35,790 nucleotides of DNA from Prevotella sp. CAG:1092 (GTDB lineage: Bacteria; Bacteroidota; Bacteroidia; Bacteroidales; Bacteroidaceae), in assembly GCA_000436915.1 (NCBI GenBank), contig HF994156.1, positions 1 through 35,790 of the forward strand, given 5' to 3'. The notes beneath the pieces are model-generated. The model was not told the origin of the DNA, made no database searches, and saw only the letters and a list, made by a program, of their open reading frames with translations. Every line of letters begins with the position of its first letter. The first letter of the stretch is position 1. Of the stretch, positions 31,360 to 35,790 are shown one piece after another. Position numbers and translations under genes: made by a program.

Positions 31360-32016
31360 ATGCGCCACAAGAAAATTCTCTTCGTAGCAATTGCAATGTT
31401 ATTTAGCTTTAACAATGCTCACGCTCAATTCTTTAAGAAATTAATGAAGACTGTACAGGAAGTTGGTGAGGTCGTTACAGATATCACTGGCGAAACTTCT
31501 GATGGTACTCCTGTTAATAATAATACTACTACGTCTTCAAATCTCAATTCTTCTCAGAATAATACAGCTCCAGCAACAACCACTAAGGCTGATGATGGTT
31601 CGTTCTCAATGTCGCTTAATGCTCCAGGCTTTGAGGTAAAACTGCTTGGAGGAAATCGTACAGGTGATTTGGCAACTTACGACCTCTTGCTAATTAATAA
31701 GACTGGTAAGACACGTGAAATTTCTATTCTTGAAAAAGACGGATGTATAGGTTATGAGGATTATAAAACCTTTGCAACCGACGATCAGTACGAAGTGTAC
31801 AACTATAACCAAATGCTGAAAGTGCAGATTGGAGGTACCCAATATGGTCCATTTACATTGTCTGCCAATGTTCCTGCCAAAATGCGTATAACTCTTACTA
31901 ATGTTTCAGCAAATGCAAAGATGATACCATATCTTTCTGTTGCATTCCGAAATATGGCAGACGGCCCTTCTTATGGCCAGGCTTTGCTGCAAATAAAAAA
32001 TCTTCCTTTGGAATAA
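31360..32016 (+). CDS. Small secreted protein of unknown function
   Basis: 218 residues with signal peptide ILFVAIAMLFSFNNAHAQ. Then a short amphipathic helix (FFKKLMKTVQEVGEVVTDI), a Thr/Asn/Ser-rich linker (about residues 48-75), and a beta-rich domain (about 78-218) with FEVKLLGGNRTGDLATYDLLLINKTG and AKMRITLTNVSANAKMIPYL, looking like a single beta-sandwich. No family is recognised. No Cys lipobox is seen, so probably periplasmic or exported. Own promoter and downstream hairpin, so monocistronic. Confidence 0.75.
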   Translation: MRHKKILFVAIAMLFSFNNAHAQFFKKLMKTVQEVGEVVTDITGETSDGTPVNNNTTTSSNLNSSQNNTAPATTTKADDGSFSMSLNAPGFEVKLLGGNRTGDLATYDLLLINKTGKTREISILEKDGCIGYEDYKTFATDDQYEVYNYNQMLKVQIGGTQYGPFTLSANVPAKMRITLTNVSANAKMIPYLSVAFRNMADGPSYGQALLQIKNLPLE

Positions 32017-32073
32017 GATAAGTGAAGAACGAAAAACGAAGAATGAAGAATCAATTAGATTTTAAATAAAAAA

Positions 32074-32125
32074 TGAAGAGTGAAGAATTAATAGCCATAT
32101 AGACTATTTAATTCTTCACTCTTCA
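32074..32125. terminator. Bidirectional terminator made of CTTCACT repeats
   Basis: A perfect 18-bp stem, 32074-32091 with 32108-32125, made from the CTTCACT heptamer and its complement, with a 16-nt loop. It lies between the convergent small secreted protein gene and the RNase H gene. Further direct CTTCACT/TTTTCAC copies extend to 32150. Confidence 0.75.
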
Positions 32126-32162
32126 CTCTTCACTTTTCACTCTTCACTTAGATTCTTTATTT

Positions 32163-32633
32163 TTACTTTCTACCGAAATCAGCAGGAACTTCTCCCCACT
32201 GCTTGGTTTCCCATTTCATAATTCTTGTTGTCACATTGTGTGTGCGGAGCCATTGCTCTGCTCTTGCCACAATCTGATATAGTTGTTCGGTTTGTGGTGT
32301 ACGTTCAAGCTTTGTTTTGCATTGCTTTTTGTTCACCCACAATATGGCATTATAAGAGTCAGAATATATAACCTTGTTTTTGATACCCTGTTTCTCCATC
32401 AATGCCAATGCATGTACGATGGCGAGAAACTCACCTATGTTGTTAGTGCCATGCATAGGACCAAAATGAAATACCTGTGCTCCTGTCTGTAAGTCAATAG
32501 CCTGATATTCCATCGGGCCAGGGTTGCCGCTACAAGCTGCATCCACAGCCCAAGCATTTGCCTCTACCTGTGGAGGCAGAGGCAATACTGTATCGTTGCG
32601 CCATGAAGGCGGATTTTGTGGCTGATTATTCAT
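32163..32633 (-). CDS. Ribonuclease H (RNase HI fold)
   Basis: 156 residues from ATG 32633, 1 nt after the argS stop; the longer frame would overlap argS. It cuts the RNA strand of RNA-DNA hybrids. AWAVDAACSGNPGPMEYQA near 27-45 carries the first catalytic Asp, NNIGEFLAIVHALA near 64-77 the Glu, KVIYSDSYNAILWV near 87-100 the second Asp, and the end EVPADFGRK a late Asp. The first Asp is followed by AACSGNPG, as in the Bacteroidetes variants. The N-terminus (PQNPPSWRND) is a short polar extension. Translationally close to argS and probably expressed with it. Confidence 0.88.
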   Translation of the reverse strand: MNNQPQNPPSWRNDTVLPLPPQVEANAWAVDAACSGNPGPMEYQAIDLQTGAQVFHFGPMHGTNNIGEFLAIVHALALMEKQGIKNKVIYSDSYNAILWVNKKQCKTKLERTPQTEQLYQIVARAEQWLRTHNVTTRIMKWETKQWGEVPADFGRK

Positions 32634-32634
32634 A

Positions 32635-34455
32635 TTACATTCTCTCAGGCACTTCAATGCCAAGAAGTTCCATACCATTCTTGATAACCTTGGCTACGTT
32701 GGCTGCAAGAACAAGACGAACAGTCTTCTCTGCCTCGCTGTCGGCATTAAGGATGCTGTAGTCGTGGTAGAACTGGTTGAACTGCTTGGTGAGCTCATAG
32801 CAATAGTTGGCAATGCCACTTGGGCTATAGTCGATACCTGCCTGAGCTACAGCAGCACCAAAGTCGTTGAGCTTCTGTATAAGGTCTGTCTCTTTCTCAT
32901 TCAATGGAGCGTCGGCACCCAATTCTGCTGGTATAACGATGCCTTCGGCAACAGCCTTACGCATGATACTACGAATACGAGCATAGGTATATTGGATGAA
33001 AGGACCTGTGTTGCCATTGAAGTCGATACTCTCTTCTGGGTTGAAGAGCATATTCTTGCGAGCGTCAACCTTGAGGATAAAGTATTTCAAAGCTCCGAGA
33101 CCTACCATGCGAGCAATCTCCTGCTTCTCTTCTTCTGTCATATCGTTGAACTTACCAAGCTCATCACTTGTCTTGCGAGCATCAGTAATCATTGCTTCCA
33201 TCAAGTCGTCAGCGTCAACAACAGTTCCTTCGCGGCTCTTCATCTTACCATTTGGCAATTCTACCATACCATAAGAGAAGTGAACCAAATCTTTACCCCA
33301 CTTAAAACCAAGACGGTCGAGCAAGATAGAGAGCACCTGGAAGTGGTAGTTCTGCTCGTTACCTACTACGTAGATCATCTTGTCGATAGGGAAGTCCTTA
33401 AAGCGGAGATCTGCAGTACCGATATCCTGAGTCATATAAACAGAAGTACCGTCAGAACGGAGCAAGAGCTTCTGGTCGAGACCCTCGTTGGTGAGGTCTG
33501 CCCATACAGAGTTATCGTCCTTGCGGAAGAAGAGACCCTTCTCCAATCCTTCTTCTACCTTCTTCTTACCCTCGAGGTATGTATTAGACTCATAATATAT
33601 CTTGTCGAAACCTACACCCATCATCTTGTAAGTCTCATCGAAGCCTGCATAAACCCAGTTGTTCATCTTCTGCCAAAGAGCGCGAACCTCAGGGTCGTTA
33701 TTCTCCCACTTCACGAGCATCTCGTGAGCCTCCTTGATTAATGGAGCCTCTGCCTTTGCCTTCTCTGTGGCAGCTTCTTCTTCCATACCTTCCTTGATAT
33801 ACTGAGCCTTGAGCTCTGCAATCTCTTCACGATAGTGCTTATCGAAAGCTACATAGTAGTCGCCAATAAGGTGGTCGCCCTTCTTGCCTGAAGTTTCTGG
33901 AGTTTCGCCATTGCCCCACTTTAGCCAAGCGAGCATAGACTTACAGATATGGATACCACGGTCGTTGACGATATTTGTCTTGATTACCTTATTGCCGTTA
34001 GCCTCCATAATCTGAGCCAATGACCAACCAAGGAGGTTGTTGCGTACGTGACCAAGGTGGAGAGGCTTGTTGGTGTTAGGAGAAGAGTACTCTATCATTA
34101 CGAGAGGACTATTCTCTGTAACAGGCTTCTCGCCAAACTTAGCTTCAGCGTTGATAGTATTCAACAATGCCACCCAAGCAGCAGGAGCGATACAAAGGTT
34201 TAGGAAACCCTTGACAACATTAAAGTCGGCAACAACATTACTGCAGTTCTGCTTTAGATATTCACCAATCTCCTGAGCTGTATCCTCAGGCTTCTTCTTA
34301 GAGATTTTGAGGAATGGGAACACCACTACTGTAAGGTTACCTTCGAAAGTACTCTTCGTCTTCTGAATCTGTACCATAGAGTCAGCAACTTCCTGACCAT
34401 ATAGCTCTTTTACTGCTACTTTGACAGCTTTAAATATTTCGTTTTCTATATTCAT
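32635..34455 (-). CDS. argS: Arginyl-tRNA synthetase
   Basis: 606 residues, usual length. The N-terminal Add-1 domain (about 1-110) that binds tRNA-Arg precedes the class I HIGH motif, HLGHVRNNLLG near 137-147. The KMSKS region appears as KMKSREGTVVDADDL near 407-421, and the anticodon-binding alpha-helical DALR end closes with LVLAANVAKVIKNGMELLGI. Gene order upp - argS - RNase H, 46 bp after upp with no clear promoter, suggests a shared transcript. Confidence 0.97.
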   Translation of the reverse strand: MNIENEIFKAVKVAVKELYGQEVADSMVQIQKTKSTFEGNLTVVVFPFLKISKKKPEDTAQEIGEYLKQNCSNVVADFNVVKGFLNLCIAPAAWVALLNTINAEAKFGEKPVTENSPLVMIEYSSPNTNKPLHLGHVRNNLLGWSLAQIMEANGNKVIKTNIVNDRGIHICKSMLAWLKWGNGETPETSGKKGDHLIGDYYVAFDKHYREEIAELKAQYIKEGMEEEAATEKAKAEAPLIKEAHEMLVKWENNDPEVRALWQKMNNWVYAGFDETYKMMGVGFDKIYYESNTYLEGKKKVEEGLEKGLFFRKDDNSVWADLTNEGLDQKLLLRSDGTSVYMTQDIGTADLRFKDFPIDKMIYVVGNEQNYHFQVLSILLDRLGFKWGKDLVHFSYGMVELPNGKMKSREGTVVDADDLMEAMITDARKTSDELGKFNDMTEEEKQEIARMVGLGALKYFILKVDARKNMLFNPEESIDFNGNTGPFIQYTYARIRSIMRKAVAEGIVIPAELGADAPLNEKETDLIQKLNDFGAAVAQAGIDYSPSGIANYCYELTKQFNQFYHDYSILNADSEAEKTVRLVLAANVAKVIKNGMELLGIEVPERM

Positions 34456-34501
34456 CGTGTTATATAATAAATTATAATTCTAATCTTATCTTAAAATCAA
34501 A

Positions 34502-35161
34502 TTACAGCTTACCGCCATAGCACAAATCGCCTGCGTCACCGAATCCTGGCACGATATATTTGTGCTCATTAAGTTCTGGGTCGATAGCTGCACACCAAAT
34601 GGTAGTCTTGTCTTCAGGGAAAGTGTTCTTGATATGCTCAATTCCCTTAGGAGTTGCTATTACGCAAGCCACGTGGATATGTTTTGGAGTTCCCTTTGTG
34701 AGGAAAGCCTTATATCCAAGTTCCATACTTCCGCCAGTAGCAAGCATCGGGTCTGCAATGATAAGAATTTTCTCTTCTACGCTTGGTGTTGCGAGATATT
34801 CTACATGTATGCCAACTTCAGTGTGAGTATCATTGGTATACTCACGATATGCTGAAACGAAAGCGTTGCCGGCATGGTCGAAGATGTTGAGGAAACCTTG
34901 ATGGAAAGGAAGTCCTGCACGGAAAATAGTTCCCAACAAAATCTTATCTTTAGGAACGTTTACAGTAGCGGTGCCTAACGGTGTAGTCACCTCCTTCTTT
35001 ACATATTCCAATACTTTGGAGATTTCGAACGCTGCGTATTCTCCTATTCTCATAATATTGTTGCGGAACAGCAGTCTGTTCTTCTGATATTCCTTGTCGC
35101 GAATTTCTTCAAGATACTGACCAAGGATGCTGTTAGTGTCGGATAAGTTGATGATTTCCAT
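34502..35161 (-). CDS. upp: Uracil phosphoribosyltransferase
   Basis: 219 residues. Makes UMP from uracil and PRPP (pyrimidine salvage). PRPP-binding loop IADPMLATGGSMELGYKAF near 131-149; the C-terminal uracil site near GFGDAGDLCYGG. The start MEIINLSDTNSILGQYL is the usual one. Upstream are an authentic TTTG/TACCTTTG promoter and two more promoter-like modules, one with the 28-bp box shared with purL. Confidence 0.96.
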   Translation of the reverse strand: MEIINLSDTNSILGQYLEEIRDKEYQKNRLLFRNNIMRIGEYAAFEISKVLEYVKKEVTTPLGTATVNVPKDKILLGTIFRAGLPFHQGFLNIFDHAGNAFVSAYREYTNDTHTEVGIHVEYLATPSVEEKILIIADPMLATGGSMELGYKAFLTKGTPKHIHVACVIATPKGIEHIKNTFPEDKTTIWCAAIDPELNEHKYIVPGFGDAGDLCYGGKL

Positions 35162-35180
35162 ATAAATGACTTTTCTTTTG

Positions 35181-35211
35181 CAAAGGTAGTGTAAACGAAT
35201 GGAATATCAAA
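35181..35211 (-). promoter_or_regulatory. Promoter of upp
   Basis: On the minus strand TTTG (35211-35208), 19-nt spacer, TACCTTTG (35188-35181). About 20 nt before the upp ATG. Confidence 0.8.
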
Positions 35212-35466
35212 GGAATACGTAGTTTTTCTTTGTATTTCTGAGAGCAGCCTACCTTATTTAAAGGTAGTGCAAAATTTCGATTAAGCGAAGAGAATGCAAA
35301 TGTATTTGTATTCTTGAGCGTGAGAAATTTATCTAAACGAATGGAAAGATAGTGCAAACGAGAGTAATGGTGAGCTTACTCACACATTGCTGAGTGCCGC
35401 CTATCCTTATATATAATATCAAAGAAATACGTAGTTTTTCTTTGTATTCCTGAGTGTAGCCTGCCT
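35204..35466. repeat. Repeat-rich upp/pckA spacer with two copies of a 47-50 bp hairpin unit
   Basis: Copy 1 35204-35250 and copy 2 35416-35466 share ATATCAAARRAATACGTAG, TTTTTCTTTGTATT and CTGAG..AGCCT. Each folds as CAAAGAAA/TTTCTTTG. Between them are promoter-like minus-strand modules with -7 boxes TACCTTTA (35266-35259) and TATCTTTC (35351-35344), both preceded by TTTGCAC. No gene was found in 35212-35640. Confidence 0.8.
35270..35297 (-). promoter_or_regulatory. 28-bp box shared with the purL promoter
   Basis: On the minus strand this matches the purL box at 17455-17482 with one mismatch in 28 bp. It contains TTCGCTTAATCGAA, a near-palindrome. As at purL, three bases (CAC) separate it from a -7-like box (TACCTTTA). 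Confidence 0.65.
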
Positions 35467-35644
35467 ATGTATAATTGAGTATAAGTAGCCTATATATAAT
35501 AATGTGTATCAGTAATTTTCTATATTGTCAACTCGGAATGACAAAAGGTTTGCAATAGTCCTTATTTTACTATCTTTAACCTAAAAAGCCTTATAGAAAC
35601 CGAATTTTATTGCAGCAAAAGCACCGTATATCTACATTTTTTGC

Positions 35645-35652
35645 TAACTTTG
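35645..35652 (+). promoter_or_regulatory. -7 element of pckA
   Basis: TAACTTTG on the plus strand, 57 nt before the pckA ATG. No good -33 box is seen. Confidence 0.55.
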
Positions 35653-35708
35653 CTCCCGAAAAAGGATAAAAAGATTATATTCACAACTTAAATACATTTA
35701 AAACAAAA

Positions 35709-35790
35709 TGGCAAAGTTTGATAAGTCAGTTTTAGCAAAGTACGGAATCACAGGTACAACTGAGGTTCTCTACAATCCTTCTTATGAGGT
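35709..35790 (+). CDS. pckA: Phosphoenolpyruvate carboxykinase (ATP), 5' part only
   Basis: The first 27 codons read MAKFDKSVLAKYGITGTTEV and LYNPSYE, matching the characteristic start of Bacteroides/Prevotella PckA (LSKYGITGVTEIVHNPSYD-like). It interconverts oxaloacetate and phosphoenolpyruvate; in these gut fermenters it usually fixes CO2 on the way to succinate. The gene runs off the right edge. Confidence 0.85.

Noticed and set aside
32764..33741. 325-codon plus-strand open frame
   Set aside because: It lies wholly inside argS on the opposite strand and shows no protein family features. Similar long frames opposite purL (17604-18371), the arabinofuranosidase (4717-5409) and metK (15343-15909) are rejected for the same reason.

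Overview
The window reads as chromosome of a Bacteroidales bacterium, most likely Prevotella/Segatella-like. The evidence is the promoters (TTTG, 19-21 nt, then TAnnTTTG instead of E. coli boxes), the near absence of Shine-Dalgarno sequences, a TonB-dependent receptor/DUF4249 pair, a DUF4271 membrane protein, a Por-type C-terminal tail, and the block metK - DUF4271 - hemD - rnpA - yidD - tyrS. The genus is inferred from overall feel, not from a search.

Layout. 1-1800 is decayed accessory DNA: a terminator, a broken membrane-protein gene, a large inverted repeat, a strong promoter with no gene but a hairpin after it, and an antitoxin whose YafQ-like toxin has lost both its start codon and most of its body. 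1801-3320 holds an AAA/DUF4143 ATPase gene broken by an 85-bp duplication, with a 5 x 23-bp repeat array overlapping its promoter. 3412-10488 carries two large secreted proteins that face each other: a GH127/GH146-type beta-L-arabinofuranosidase and a 1322-residue protein with carbohydrate-binding-like domains. 10558-16326 is a minus-strand housekeeping block: tRNA-Gln, tyrS, yidD, rnpA, hemD, DUF4271 and metK, with a 22-bp tandem array running into the end of metK. 16427-24795 (plus strand) has an outer-membrane barrel, purL, a split chromate transporter (two genes), mntP, and a second, intact AAA/DUF4143 ATPase also preceded by a repeat array. 24885-29137 is a lipoprotein / TonB receptor / DUF4249 operon. 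Then come tRNA-Arg, an SGNH hydrolase overlapping ribD, and a small secreted protein. On the minus strand upp, argS and an RNase H gene run leftward from 35161; pckA begins at the right edge.

Most unusual signals: (i) both DUF4143 ATPase genes have their own short-repeat array placed directly on or against the promoter, like iterons or multi-site operators; (ii) the duplication in the broken ATPase joins two copies that differ almost only at synonymous third positions, so it looks like recombination between two diverged alleles (or an assembly merge of two strains), and removing exactly one copy restores a 423-residue frame; (iii) a 28-bp box with a near-palindromic core sits 3 nt from the -7 element both in front of purL and upstream of upp, suggesting a shared nucleotide-metabolism operator; (iv) a 22-bp tandem array encodes the last residues and stop of metK. 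No CRISPR array, integrase, complete insertion sequence or rRNA was seen.
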